DNA from: Shouchella clausii
Lineage (GTDB): Bacteria; Bacillota; Bacilli; Bacillales; Bacillaceae_D
DNA: 64,000 nucleotides
Direction of reading: 5' to 3'
NCBI RefSeq assembly: GCF_002250115.1
Contig: NZ_CP019985.1
Location: forward strand, 310,001-374,000
Position 1 is the first letter of the stretch, and each line of letters begins with the position of its first letter. The notes under the pieces were generated by a model. That model ran no database searches and was not told where the DNA came from. It saw only the letters and a list, made by a program, of their open reading frames with translations. Below, in pieces: positions 27,482-36,764 of this stretch. The position numbers and the translations under genes were made by a program.

Positions 27482-29688
27482 GTTCTGATTTTGTTGAGGA
27501 TGTTTTTCCAATTTTCATGAAAGCGGTCCCCGTCAATGTTAGGTTTTTTATTGCTGTATAAATATTGCTCGTAGGCCTCGGTTAGCTCCCGCATTCCAGT
27601 AGACTCCAGTTCGCTGTCCACGTCGGTTGCATATTCACGCAACGTCTGCGTTGTTTTCCGCTTATAGCCATGAAAACCGAGCAACCATAGCAAGCGCTCA
27701 TAGGAGCGGACAAAGGTCTCTGTTCGCCCGTCATTTTTGTACATTCCGCTTACATAAGCACGGGCAATCGCTTTGCGGAACAGAAACAAAACCAACGCCG
27801 CCACTGCAAGTATCCCTATAGCGGCTCCTAGCCACCAGCTCGGGCCTTCTTTCGTTTGGCCTAACGTTTGTGATTCATCTGTTTCTTCTTCGTTTTCAGG
27901 CTCTTGCACTTCGTCTTCATCCTGCTCAGGCTCTTCTCTTTGTTCAGGCTCCGTATCCTCCTCATCGCCGTTTTCTATGTCAATTTCGGGCTGTTGAAAG
28001 GAAAAACCTGAAAAGCTAGGCGTCGGTTCAAATGGCACCCAACCAACTTCTGGAAAGTACACTTCTACCCAAGAATGGGCATTGCTATTGGCAATAACGT
28101 ATTCTTGATAGGTTCCATCCTCGCCGACAGTTCCCTGTGCTTCACCCTCTGTAAACCCTTTTGCCCATCTAGTCGGAATGTCAAGTGTTCGCAGCATGAC
28201 AGCCATCGCTGTCGAAAAGTTATCGCAATACCCTCGGGCTGTTTCAAACAAAAACTGGTCGACGTAGTCTTGGCCTTCGGCTGGAATAGCCACATCCTCT
28301 GTTTCGTATTCAAAATTAGGCCCGCTTAAATACTGTTCAATCGCCACGGCCATGTCGTACTGGTTGTCCGCGTCTTTCGTAATGTCTTCGGCCAACTCGC
28401 CGATACGCTCAGGCAATCCTTCTGGCAATGCTAAATAATCCGCTAGCTCTTCATCGTTGCTGTAATCAGGTCGGCCAACGTTTCGCAAGCCTTCCACATA
28501 GTACGTTTGCTCGTAAAATTGAAACTCGTATCGCTGTGGCACCAATTCGCCATTCGCGATGGTGGCCATTGCCGAAACAGGATCAATTTGCAACGGATAG
28601 TCTTGTTCGCCAACCAAATCTGTTACCGTTGGCGAGGCAAGCTCTCCTGGATAAAACAAGTGGCCGAATTGTTGCTCCCCTTCACTATACAATTGCAACT
28701 CCGCCTGCTGCTCTTCTACTTCAACGGCATCGGCACGTTTGCTTCCTTGCAACGGTGGCGTCACGCTCCGTTCTTCGACTTCCAATGCGTCGGAAAGCTG
28801 CCAACCTCTCCCCGTATACTCGTTTTTTGTCTCCCCTTTCCAATATTGGCCGTTTTCTACTCGAGCAATAAAAATAGGCGTGTCATCTTGGACAAAGCCA
28901 CCACCGAGGCGGCGATCGTCCTCACTGTAGCCAATCCGTTGCACAGGAGTGCCTATGCCGCTCGGAACAAAGCCAAATACCGATTGGAGATAAGGAAGAG
29001 GGTCCGGCCACTGCGGTTCAGGTTTTGGCATCGCATAGCCAATCGACGCTGCTAGCATGATAAACACGCCTAGCAAAGCAAAAGAGCGGCCAAATGTACG
29101 AAACGATAAAACGGCGTGTGTGCCTTTTTGTTCGCCGCGTTTAAGCAACAGCAGCAGCCCAAACAGAAACAACCCAACAATAAAGGTGCGAACAATCGCC
29201 CAGCTCCCGCTATAATCGGTAAATGTGTCAATTGTACCAATATAGACGATGCTGATCGCTAAAAAAAGCAATATTCGCCGTGCCTGAACAATCCAGTAAA
29301 ACAGTAGGTAACTGAGGATGGACAAGAGAATCAAAAATAAAAACGTCCGGTGCATATCAGTAATGTCCGCCAAATTGCCAGCAGTCAGCAAATAGATGTT
29401 GTAAAATAGATCGTCTAAAAAAGCAAACATCCACATTTGCTCAGTGCTTGATCCTGGAAACAACAAGTACAACGATCCGAGAATGACAGCAAAGCGGAGA
29501 AGCAGTGACCAGACAAGGTGTATTTTAAAGAATGTGATCAAGAAAAATACAGCAGAAACAGCGACAAACAGAGCAATCGAATCCGTGTGCGTAATTTCTG
29601 AGACAGGATAAAGCCATTCCATCAATAGAAGAAAACCGAACATGTATAACACAAAATCACGATAAAGTTGTCTTTTTTTATGCATCAT
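27478..29688 (-). CDS. yebA: Transglutaminase-like membrane protein (YebA/TgpA-type)
   Basis: About 736 residues: several N-terminal membrane helices (DUF3488, residues 1 to about 210), an extracellular transglutaminase core with Cys in ARGYCDNFSTAMAVM, His in NAHSWVEVYFPEVGW and the acidic FEPTPSF position, an acidic low-complexity linker rich in Glu, Gln, Asp and Pro (about 575-615), one more membrane helix and a C-terminal DUF4129-like tail. The start is uncertain: ATG 29688 has a weak AGAGGCG upstream, while the frame extends to 29715; it overlaps yeaD. Together with yeaD and yeaC it forms the MoxR/DUF58/transglutaminase cluster found beside guaA in B. subtilis. Role unknown. Confidence 0.85.
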   Translation of the reverse strand: MMHKKRQLYRDFVLYMFGFLLLMEWLYPVSEITHTDSIALFVAVSAVFFLITFFKIHLVWSLLLRFAVILGSLYLLFPGSSTEQMWMFAFLDDLFYNIYLLTAGNLADITDMHRTFLFLILLSILSYLLFYWIVQARRILLFLAISIVYIGTIDTFTDYSGSWAIVRTFIVGLFLFGLLLLLKRGEQKGTHAVLSFRTFGRSFALLGVFIMLAASIGYAMPKPEPQWPDPLPYLQSVFGFVPSGIGTPVQRIGYSEDDRRLGGGFVQDDTPIFIARVENGQYWKGETKNEYTGRGWQLSDALEVEERSVTPPLQGSKRADAVEVEEQQAELQLYSEGEQQFGHLFYPGELASPTVTDLVGEQDYPLQIDPVSAMATIANGELVPQRYEFQFYEQTYYVEGLRNVGRPDYSNDEELADYLALPEGLPERIGELAEDITKDADNQYDMAVAIEQYLSGPNFEYETEDVAIPAEGQDYVDQFLFETARGYCDNFSTAMAVMLRTLDIPTRWAKGFTEGEAQGTVGEDGTYQEYVIANSNAHSWVEVYFPEVGWVPFEPTPSFSGFSFQQPEIDIENGDEEDTEPEQREEPEQDEDEVQEPENEEETDESQTLGQTKEGPSWWLGAAIGILAVAALVLFLFRKAIARAYVSGMYKNDGRTETFVRSYERLLWLLGFHGYKRKTTQTLREYATDVDSELESTGMRELTEAYEQYLYSNKKPNIDGDRFHENWKNILNKIRT

Positions 29689-30853
29689 CCGCACTTCGCC
29701 TCTTGCCCTCCTCAAACTGGGGATGGAAAAGCTGTGCCTTTAACCGCTTAAACTGCTCCTGTTCCCACTCGCCAACCGGAGCGGCAGCAGCAACAAACAC
29801 AAGCGTTTTACGCTTTTCAAGCTGACGTACTAAACGAATCGTGTTCTCCTCTATTTGTGGCGTTATCAATAGAGTCACCCCTCCTAGTAGCTGAAGATTA
29901 GGAGGAAGTGGGGCTTGCTTTTTCGTTTTCAGCGGCTTCACTTTGGCAAGCAAGCGCAGGCCTGATTTCCATGTTCGCTCATTAAGTGGCAGCTGATTCC
30001 AACGATTTGGATACGTGTGCAAAACAACCTCCGTACGTGCTGACACAAAAGTGGCTGCCAAAGATGCGGCCCAACTCACACTTTCTTCAAACCATTCTTT
30101 TTCTAACTCTGTTTCCACTGTGCTTGGCAATAAAAATAACGATATTTCTTCGCTCTGGTCCGTTTCAAACTCTTTTGTGACGAGCCCTACTACACCTGCC
30201 GAGCGCTTCCAATCAATTTGCGCCATGCGGTCGCCTGCCACATAGGGGCGTACGCCAGAAACAGCATGGTCCTCATAGTTCTTTTTTAATTGCTTGGCAA
30301 CATGGGAAGCGCCGACTATCCCTAAGCCGTGCTTTACATGGTAATAAGCAGGATAGACAAGCAACTCCGTATGAATGGGAATCCTTTTTTTAACGCGGAT
30401 AAGGCCGAACAAATCATTTGCTGTTACAACGAGTTGGCCAAATTGTTGTTCCCCTCGTTGCAACGCTTTGGCCTCATATGAAAAACGCAGCTCTTTTTTT
30501 AACGTGAAAAAGAAAATCGCTTCATGCCGCTCTGCCAATATAGAAGCAGGAATGGTGTCACTTGCTTCATAATAAAAAAATGGAAGCAACCGTGGCCTTG
30601 AGATCGTTACATCTACGTTAAATCCTTCACCTGTTCGTAGCTCCTGTTTCGATATATAGCGCGTGGCCTTCACTCCAAACAAGGAAAGAAAAGAAACAAG
30701 ACATGAACAGACAAACACAATGACGACACTGTAAAACAAAAACCAACTGACAAAGCCGCCTTGGAACATGCCAAAGACAAAGGTAGCAGCAAGAATAAAC
30801 AGGACAATCAACCATCGGAAAGCAAAATAAACAAATGGCTTTACTCGTTTCAT
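29678..30853 (-). CDS. yeaD: DUF58 domain protein (YeaD-like)
   Basis: A 391-residue protein with two N-terminal membrane helices (residues 12-55), an Ig-like extracytoplasmic segment, and a DUF58/vWA-like domain with the signature SGVRPYVAGDRMAQIDWK near residues 195-212. DUF58 proteins accompany MoxR ATPases and are thought to be their vWA-type partners. The start overlaps the last base of yeaC, and the end overlaps yebA, so the three genes form one translation-coupled operon. Confidence 0.88.
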   Translation of the reverse strand: MKRVKPFVYFAFRWLIVLFILAATFVFGMFQGGFVSWFLFYSVVIVFVCSCLVSFLSLFGVKATRYISKQELRTGEGFNVDVTISRPRLLPFFYYEASDTIPASILAERHEAIFFFTLKKELRFSYEAKALQRGEQQFGQLVVTANDLFGLIRVKKRIPIHTELLVYPAYYHVKHGLGIVGASHVAKQLKKNYEDHAVSGVRPYVAGDRMAQIDWKRSAGVVGLVTKEFETDQSEEISLFLLPSTVETELEKEWFEESVSWAASLAATFVSARTEVVLHTYPNRWNQLPLNERTWKSGLRLLAKVKPLKTKKQAPLPPNLQLLGGVTLLITPQIEENTIRLVRQLEKRKTLVFVAAAAPVGEWEQEQFKRLKAQLFHPQFEEGKRRSADDA

Positions 30854-31812
30854 TAGGTTGCATGCCTTTTCCGCTCTACTGGAACGCGGATTTGTTTTAT
30901 CAGATCAGCCAGTACCTCATCAGCGGCTTCTTCACGCATGAGCACATCATGGTGCAGTCGAATTCGATGCCCTAGTACATAGGGAGCAACAGCTTTAACG
31001 TCATCAGGAGCAACAAAATCACGACCCATAATGAGCGCATAAGCTTGGCTTGTCCGCATCAGTGCAATGGAAGCGCGAGGACTTGCGCCTAGTTCAATCT
31101 TTCCGCTTGTTCTGGTGGCATGGACGATGTTTACTAAATACTCTTTGACATACCCATCGATGTAAATGTTTTTGACTTCTTGCTGCAAAGCGGAAATTTC
31201 ATCAAGTGTCACGACCGCTTCTAGATCCTCAATTGGATGCTTCTGCTCAACACGCCCTAAAAGTTCCAGCTCTTCTTCAATCGTTGGGTAGCCTAAGCTA
31301 ATTCTGACTAAAAACCGGTCCAGTTGCGCTTCTGGCAGAGGGAATGTTCCAGAGTATTCAACAGGGTTCTGAGTCGCCATTACAAAAAAAGGCGAATGGA
31401 TGACCATCGTCTCTCCGTCAACGGTGACGTTTCCTTCTTCTAGTGCCTCCAGCAAAGCCGATTGGGTTTTAGGCGACGTACGGTTAATTTCATCGGCAAG
31501 CACGACATTCGCCATAACTGGGCCAGGACGAAACTCAAACGCTTGCTTGTTTTGATTGTAAATCGATACGCCCGTCACATCCGACGGCAGTAAGTCGGGA
31601 GTAAACTGAATTCGCTTGAACGAGCCGTTAATTGTTTTCGCCATTGCTTTAACAAAAACGGTTTTGCCAACACCAGGCACATCTTCAAGAAGCACATGCC
31701 CCCCTGCAAGCAAGGCGACAAGACTAAGACGGATTTCCGCTCGTTTGCCAATCATCACTTTTTCAACATTTTCAATGATCTCATCTATTTTAGCTGTGCT
31801 TGTAGTCAACAA
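30853..31812 (-). CDS. yeaC: MoxR-family AAA+ ATPase (YeaC-like)
   Basis: A 319-residue MoxR ATPase: Walker A EDVPGVGKT (about 43-51), Walker B VLADEINR, sensor 1 ATQNPVEY, Arg finger region EAQLDRFLV, sensor 2 GASPRAS. It starts with tandem TTG codons (31812), preceded by GGAGAGGGG. MoxR proteins act as chaperones in maturation of complexes with vWA partners; here the partner is the DUF58 protein downstream. First gene of the yeaC-yeaD-yebA operon. Confidence 0.9.
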   Translation of the reverse strand: MLTTSTAKIDEIIENVEKVMIGKRAEIRLSLVALLAGGHVLLEDVPGVGKTVFVKAMAKTINGSFKRIQFTPDLLPSDVTGVSIYNQNKQAFEFRPGPVMANVVLADEINRTSPKTQSALLEALEEGNVTVDGETMVIHSPFFVMATQNPVEYSGTFPLPEAQLDRFLVRISLGYPTIEEELELLGRVEQKHPIEDLEAVVTLDEISALQQEVKNIYIDGYVKEYLVNIVHATRTSGKIELGASPRASIALMRTSQAYALIMGRDFVAPDDVKAVAPYVLGHRIRLHHDVLMREEAADEVLADLIKQIRVPVERKRHAT

Positions 31813-31900
31813 ATCCTAGGCCCCTCTCCGTTTCTTTTTTTCATTGTACCATTGTCCTGTTTTTTTATCATTACAGAACAAGCGTTACCTTTCACCCAAA

Positions 31901-31929
31901 AAACCGTGCACCTTTAAAGTGCACGGTTT
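31901..31929. terminator. Strong bidirectional terminator
   Basis: AAACCGTGCAC and GTGCACGGTTT form an 11-bp stem around a 7-base loop, with A runs before and T runs after. It ends the thioredoxin-like gene on the minus strand and isolates the yeaC operon. Confidence 0.8.
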
Positions 31930-31937
31930 TGCTTTTG

Positions 31938-32494
31938 TTACAGTTGCGACATTGTTCGCAGCATGTCTGCTTCAATTTTATCCCAAGTCTCTTTTTGCTG
32001 GAACAGCTTTCGCGTTTTCGGGATCAGTTCTGTCTTAAACGCTTCTTTATAGGCGTCCGTTTCAGGATCAGGAAGCTGCTTTTTCCATTCGGTTACACGA
32101 GCCTCTATCTCGCCAGCTCGCGGCCCCCATTTGCCTGCTTCTTTTCCTTCTCTATCGAAAAAGACGATAATCGGAATTGATCGAGCACGGCCATTGGTTA
32201 AGTACTGGTCCATCAACTCAAGGTTTTCATCGCGGATTAAAAAACGCACATCCATTAAAGCCGTTTGCGCCAATTTAAGAAAAATCGGCACGTTTACCAT
32301 CGCATCCCCGCACCAATCAGCGGTAAGCACAACGGCTTTCAAGCCTTTCCCTTGGAGGAGCTCCATTTCTTGCACGGCGTCTCCGCTAGGGATGTAGTGA
32401 TTGTATATGTGAAGCAACGTCTCTTTGTTTACTTCCATCGATTCAATGTAGTCTTGGCAGTCGCCCCTTTTTCAAACCAATCAAGAAGTGTCAT
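31938..32494 (-). pseudogene. Thioredoxin-like protein, frameshift near the 5' end
   Basis: The main frame (to 32438) encodes a thioredoxin fold protein in which the usual WCGPC is ADWCGDAMVN, so one active-site Cys is kept and the second is lost. That frame lacks an RBS. An ATG at 32494 with AAGGAG 7 nt upstream begins TLLDWFEKG in another frame, and above the main ATG the main frame reads DCQDYIES. One G missing from the GGGG run near 32464-32467 would join them into a ~185-residue protein. Either a real mutation or a sequencing error in the homopolymer. Function unknown. Confidence 0.6.
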
Positions 32495-32611
32495 AAGCTT
32501 GCTCCTTTTTTACTGATCGTACCATGCTTGGCTCATGGGACGCAAAAAATTTGATCTTTCTAGACATATTTTTGCTGACAATCCAAACACTACATCCAAA
32601 GGAGTGGTGAG

Positions 32612-33556
32612 ATGTTCAAACGTTTTTTGCTTGCCCCGACTCTTATTTTTCTTCTGCTTTTAGGCATCGGGCAAGTGTCAACTCCAACCGCCTATGCCAT
32701 CGGCAACAAGCCGTTTACATTCGTGTGGATGTCTGACACGCAATATTACTCGCAGCATTACCCGTATATTTACGACAGCATGACGGAGTGGATTGTCGAA
32801 AACGAACGGAGCCAGTCGATTAAATATGCGATTCATACGGGCGATATCGTTGACCATATGACGAATGAATTCGAATGGGTTCAGGCAGACTTAGCAATGA
32901 AAAAACTAGATCAAGCCAAGATTCCATACGGCGTGCTGGCAGGCAACCATGATGTCGGACATAGCAAATTGGACTACAGCACATACAGCCGCTATTTTGG
33001 CGATGCTCGTTTTAATAAAAGCCATGCCTTTAAAGGGTCTTACAAAGACAATGAAGCCCACTTTGACGAAATTCATGTTAGCGGGCACAAATTCCTTATT
33101 CTTTACCTCGGTTTTGGCTGGAATGACGAAACGCTCCAGTGGGCCAAAGAAGTGGTTGAAGATCATCCTCATCATGCAACGATTGTTGCCACGCATCGTT
33201 ACTTGCAAGTCAATGGCAAACGCTCTGAGGATGGAGACAAACTGTTTAAGGAATTAATCAAACCAAGCCCTTCCATTCAGCTGGTCCTAAGCGGGCACTA
33301 CCACGGCACCGCCCAGCGGTTTGACCGTATTGATGACGATGGCGATGGTGTAAATGAACGAACTGTGGTCCAGATTTTATCCGATTACCAAGGATATGAA
33401 AAAGGCGGAAATGGCTTTATGCGCCTTTTGACATTCCAACCAAAATCCCAAGCAGTGACAATTAGCACCTATTCTCCTTATACAAAGGAAGACTCATTAG
33501 AAAACGAGGACTTTCATAAAGCGCCGATGACGTTTAGTTTTCCAATGGATTTTTAG
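32612..33556 (+). CDS. Secreted calcineurin-like metallophosphoesterase
   Basis: A 314-residue protein with a signal peptide (hydrophobic residues 7-27, cleavage after TAYA). The metallophosphoesterase motifs are in order: WMSDTQYY (D), HTGDIVDH (GD), LAGNHDVG (GNHD), VATHRY and SGHYHGT (GH-H). These residues hold a two-metal centre hydrolysing phosphate esters outside the cell. AAAGGAGTGG precedes the ATG. It is monocistronic. Substrate unknown; a DDDGDGVNE loop near residue 245 may bind calcium. Confidence 0.85.
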   Translation: MFKRFLLAPTLIFLLLLGIGQVSTPTAYAIGNKPFTFVWMSDTQYYSQHYPYIYDSMTEWIVENERSQSIKYAIHTGDIVDHMTNEFEWVQADLAMKKLDQAKIPYGVLAGNHDVGHSKLDYSTYSRYFGDARFNKSHAFKGSYKDNEAHFDEIHVSGHKFLILYLGFGWNDETLQWAKEVVEDHPHHATIVATHRYLQVNGKRSEDGDKLFKELIKPSPSIQLVLSGHYHGTAQRFDRIDDDGDGVNERTVVQILSDYQGYEKGGNGFMRLLTFQPKSQAVTISTYSPYTKEDSLENEDFHKAPMTFSFPMDF

Positions 33557-33641
33557 CCCCTTGCCCAAATTGTAATGGTTCATCACCTTTTTAGATGGAT
33601 ATCCATATCGTGTACTATCCTAGAAAAAGGTGGTGCAATGC

Positions 33642-33848
33642 TTGGGCTATTATTACGGAGGATTTGAAAACAACTGCTGCTGCCCTCCCCCGCCTTGTGG
33701 AGGATACGGTTATGGACCTGGCCCTTACTACGGGCCGAGAGGATTTGGCGGCGGCGGCTTTGCGATTGCGATTGTTGTCGTGCTCTTCATTTTGATTATT
33801 ATCATTGGCGGCGCCGGCTTTTGGGGTGGGCGTGGACTGCCTTGCTAA
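33642..33848 (+). CDS. YjcZ-family small Gly-rich membrane protein
   Basis: A 68-residue protein: Gly/Tyr-rich start, Cys-Pro stretch (NNCCCPPPPCGGYGYG), and a single C-terminal membrane helix (AIVVVLFILIIIIGGAGFW). This is the layout of the YjcZ/sporulation small-protein family. TTG 33642 is preferred because AGGTGGTG lies 6 nt upstream and the product then starts MGYYYGG like its relatives; GTG 33630 is the alternative. Probably expressed in sporulation, inferred from the family. Confidence 0.55.
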   Translation: MGYYYGGFENNCCCPPPPCGGYGYGPGPYYGPRGFGGGGFAIAIVVVLFILIIIIGGAGFWGGRGLPC

Positions 33849-33857
33849 AGTAAGTAT

Positions 33858-33882
33858 CCGCCGGTAGAACCGGCGGTTTTAA
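33858..33882 (+). terminator. GC-rich terminator behind the YjcZ-type gene
   Basis: CCGCCGGT and ACCGGCGG form an 8-bp stem around AGA, followed by TTTTAATTT. It also marks the left flank of the broken IS200 element; small GCCC/GGGC and GTCCC/GGGAC hairpins follow at 33887-33930. Confidence 0.7.
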
Positions 33883-33917
33883 TTTCGCCCTATAAGGGCA
33901 CTTTACCAACGAAGTCC

Positions 33918-34229
33918 CTAAAGGGACCTCTGAAGGGACCGCCAACCGTTTGCGTGACGATCATGGATCATCAACGAACTTTTCCCTTTCAAATACCCCA
34001 TGAAATACGATACCGACATTTTTGGCGGAATTTTCACCAGCATGTGTATGTGATCAATCATCGCATGGGCTTCGATAATTTCTACATCTTTCATTTCACA
34101 TAACCTTCTTAAAATAGCTCCAATATCTTTTCGCAGCTTCCCATAGACAATCTTTCGTCTATACTTAGGGATAAACACGATATGTTACTTACAATTCCAT
34201 CTTGTGTGTGATAAACTGTTGTCACTCAT
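33918..34229 (-). pseudogene. IS200/IS605 TnpA transposase, broken
   Basis: The frame from ATG 34229 reads SDNSLSHTRWNCK, then a TAA where the intact copy has Tyr, then HIVFIPKYRRKIVYGKL onward with the HUH motif DHIHMLV. After DRHAN the sequence diverges and ends 12 residues later, so the C-terminal part with the catalytic Tyr is deleted. Compare the intact TnpA at 37146-37634, which shares most residues. The element is dead unless served in trans. Confidence 0.85.
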
Positions 34230-34333
34230 GGGTGAGATCTCCTTTCATTGATAGAAGTTGGTTTGGCGGCCAAGTTCTATTATAACGATTGGAGATTTTT
34301 CATCACTAGACCTCTCTAGAAGTTTCGTTTTCA

Positions 34334-34350
34334 CACGTGCAGAGCACGTG
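34334..34350. repeat. Hairpin at the outer end of the broken IS200
   Basis: CACGTGC and GCACGTG form a 7-bp stem with a 3-base loop, about 105 bp upstream of the TnpA start. IS200/IS605 elements are recognised by TnpA through subterminal hairpins, so this is probably the left-end hairpin. Confidence 0.4.
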
Positions 34351-34376
34351 GTTTCAAACCCATATTAATGAAAAAA

Positions 34377-34403
34377 GAACATTAGCGTCCTTCGCTAATG
34401 TTC
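34377..34403. terminator. Bidirectional terminator
   Basis: GAACATTAGCG and CGCTAATGTTC form a perfect 11-bp stem around TCCTT, flanked by AAAAAA and TTTT. It terminates the Gly/Tyr-rich gene on the minus strand. Confidence 0.8.
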
Positions 34404-34409
34404 TTTTCT

Positions 34410-34646
34410 TTAATAATAATATCCATAGGGCGGGTACCCATAAGGTCCAGGTCCATAACCATAAGGCGGATAGCCGTATCCGTAACCGTAACCTCCGTAT
34501 AAAAACGGCGCAGCAATGAGTGATCCCCCAAGACCGCCTACGAGCCCGCCTAGAAATGCACTTCCCCCATAGCCAAATGGCCTTCCGCCATAGTAACCAG
34601 GTGGGCGCCGATAACCGGGCTGCTGATAATGCCATTGCGTCTGCAT
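34410..34646 (-). CDS. Gly/Tyr/Pro-rich small protein, spore-coat-like
   Basis: A 78-residue protein. Residues 1-27 are polar with RRPPGYYGG, 28-47 form a Gly-rich hydrophobic segment (AFLGGLVGGLGGSLIAAPF), and the tail is repeats of GYGYGYPPYGYGPGPYGYPP. AAGGGGGACC precedes the ATG. Such Tyr/Gly/Pro-rich proteins occur in Bacillus spore coats and outer spore layers, where tyrosines may be cross-linked; this is inference from composition. No enzymatic domain. Confidence 0.6.
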   Translation of the reverse strand: MQTQWHYQQPGYRRPPGYYGGRPFGYGGSAFLGGLVGGLGGSLIAAPFLYGGYGYGYGYPPYGYGPGPYGYPPYGYYY

Positions 34647-34710
34647 CGTGGTCCCCCTTCACATCTGATGGGGTATCTTATGCACAAGCAGGCAGGCATG
34701 TGCGGAAGTT

Positions 34711-36711
34711 TTACCGAGTTGCTTCAAAAATGGCCTTTACTTTTGGGACAACTTCACCGCTCCTTGCCCCTTCCTGCATAAACGCCACCAACATTTCGGG
34801 ATCATCTTGGTTATAGGCGACAACCCAGCCAAGAACATCGTCATTCGATTCGCCTTGACCACCGCTTAATTCAGCTGTTCCTGTTTTTGCTGCTAACGGA
34901 TAGCCATCTATTTCCATTGCATGGGCCGTCCCGCTTTTTTCAGACACAACTTTCCCAAGTGCCTCATCAATAATTGCGGCGGTTTCAGGCGTCAGATGGT
35001 CTTTCCAGACGACGCCGGTTTGTTCACTTTGCTCAAGCACTGGTTGAATCATAGCGCCTTCATTGGAAAAAGCCGTATACATCGTGGCAAGATGAACTGG
35101 ATTGACGAGCACTTGCCCTTGCCCTGATCCTGAATAAGCGAGTTCAGGCTCCGAGCGGAACCCGTCTTCCCCGGTTATTTGTGATTTCTTCAACGGATAC
35201 AAATAATCGATTGATTCCCCAAAACCAACGGCTTCAGCCTGCTCGATTAGCTTCTCTTCCCCTAGTTTTAGTGCTTCCATCGCAAAATAAATATTATCCG
35301 AGTACATAAGGGCACCTTCTAAATCGACTGGACCGCCTGGATCAGTGACGCGGTGGATATGGTAATCGCCCCAACCAGATGCATCGTCCGGCTGCCAGTC
35401 GTGGCCGCTTACTTCAATCGTCTCTTCTGGGACAAGCGTTCCAGCTTCTAGTCCAAACGCAGCAGTTAATGCCTTCATTGTCGACCCTGGAGAAAAACTG
35501 GCACTAAAACGGTTCAACAGCGGCATTTCTTCATTTTCCTCGATTTTTTTGCGCTCCTCGCTGGAAAAACCAAGTGCTGCTAAATTCGGATCGTAAGCTG
35601 GCGAACTAACCAACGCCAACGTTTCCCCTGTGAGAGGATCTAGCGCCACACTTGTACCTGATTTTCCAGCAAATTCGTTAAAAATCGCTTCTTGAACGTC
35701 CATATCAATCGTTAAGTGGATATCCTCGCCATCCTCGCTTTCAGACTCGATAATGGTTTCCTTCCGCTCACCCTCTGCACTTGCTGTATAAATTTCTATC
35801 CCGTCTTTTGCGCGCAAACGGTCTTCGAGCACCAATTCCAACCCGGCTAAACCAATGTTTGAAGAAGAAGAGTATCCTTCGCTGCTGCGCTTTTCTAATT
35901 CTTCCGCCGTAATCGGCCCGATGTATCCGGTCAAATGGGCTGCTGCTTCACCGAATGGGTAAACCCGACCGTTCAAGCGCCTGTAGGAGGCGGCAGATAC
36001 TTGCTCTGTAATCGAATCTGCTAGGCGACTTTCACTAGCAGGCAATTGCTTAAGCGGCACAAACGCTTCTGGCGTCACCCAGCCTTGACTCAACTGTTCA
36101 TCAATGTAGTCTTCCGTTATCCCTAACTCATTGGCTAAGATGGCCACAGCATCATCTTGCCCTTCAAGCAAGCTTGGTTGAACACCCATTTCGAGCACTT
36201 CGCCATTAGTGGCTAGCGCCTGCCCATGAACATCATAAAGATCGCCCCGCTCTCCTGGTATGCGGTTAAGCCTTACCACATCATCGCCCTCCAACTGGGG
36301 AAATAAAAGGCTCGGCTCCCATTCTAAATGCCACTCATTTTCCTCTTCTGCTGTCTGTACCCATTCCATTCCTTCCTCAAAGGAATAAGGTCCAGCAATC
36401 GTTTCCATTGAAATGGCAATCGGAACCGATTCGATCCCTTCCCCTTCGTAGTCTTCCGGGAAACGCGGCTCGACTGCAAACTCTGTTATCAAATCACTAA
36501 AAATGCGCTCGTGTTTCGCGATAAATGTTTCCTCGTCGACGTTTTCCTTTGCTTCATTTGTAAGCATAGCGTACATATCCTTGTATTCGCCGTTTTTCCA
36601 ATGTTCGATATAAGCCTTAGCAGTATCTTCTGGAGACGAACTTGAACAAGCCGCCAAAGCAAGTGTCATTCCGGCGAATACAGAATAAAGTAGTAATCCC
36701 GACCGCTTCAA
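34711..36711 (-). CDS. pbpC: Class B penicillin-binding protein PBP3 (PbpC/MecA-like)
   Basis: A 666-residue lipoprotein transpeptidase. Signal peptide with lipobox LALAAC (Cys22), NTF2-like MecA N-domain (about 25-140, VDEETFIAKHERIF), PBP dimer domain (about 145-330, RGDLYDVHGQALATNG), and transpeptidase domain with Ser410 in STMK, Ser471-Asp-Asn and Lys609-Thr-Gly. It cross-links peptidoglycan outside the membrane and this class is intrinsically of low beta-lactam affinity. TTG 36711 is chosen: it gives a proper lipoprotein signal and the length of B. subtilis PbpC; the longer frame to 36801 adds 30 unrelated residues. Monocistronic. Confidence 0.85.
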   Translation of the reverse strand: MKRSGLLLYSVFAGMTLALAACSSSSPEDTAKAYIEHWKNGEYKDMYAMLTNEAKENVDEETFIAKHERIFSDLITEFAVEPRFPEDYEGEGIESVPIAISMETIAGPYSFEEGMEWVQTAEEENEWHLEWEPSLLFPQLEGDDVVRLNRIPGERGDLYDVHGQALATNGEVLEMGVQPSLLEGQDDAVAILANELGITEDYIDEQLSQGWVTPEAFVPLKQLPASESRLADSITEQVSAASYRRLNGRVYPFGEAAAHLTGYIGPITAEELEKRSSEGYSSSSNIGLAGLELVLEDRLRAKDGIEIYTASAEGERKETIIESESEDGEDIHLTIDMDVQEAIFNEFAGKSGTSVALDPLTGETLALVSSPAYDPNLAALGFSSEERKKIEENEEMPLLNRFSASFSPGSTMKALTAAFGLEAGTLVPEETIEVSGHDWQPDDASGWGDYHIHRVTDPGGPVDLEGALMYSDNIYFAMEALKLGEEKLIEQAEAVGFGESIDYLYPLKKSQITGEDGFRSEPELAYSGSGQGQVLVNPVHLATMYTAFSNEGAMIQPVLEQSEQTGVVWKDHLTPETAAIIDEALGKVVSEKSGTAHAMEIDGYPLAAKTGTAELSGGQGESNDDVLGWVVAYNQDDPEMLVAFMQEGARSGEVVPKVKAIFEATR

Positions 36712-36764
36712 CTCCCTAACAGCTCCCTTGCTAATTGGTAAGTCTTCAAAAAATATGACAAAAA

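Noticed and set aside
27293..27511. Open frame in the guaA leader ending in a hydrophobic stretch
   Set aside because: It begins inside yebA, has no RBS, and the neighbouring frame is just as plausible; only a conserved homologue would justify calling it.
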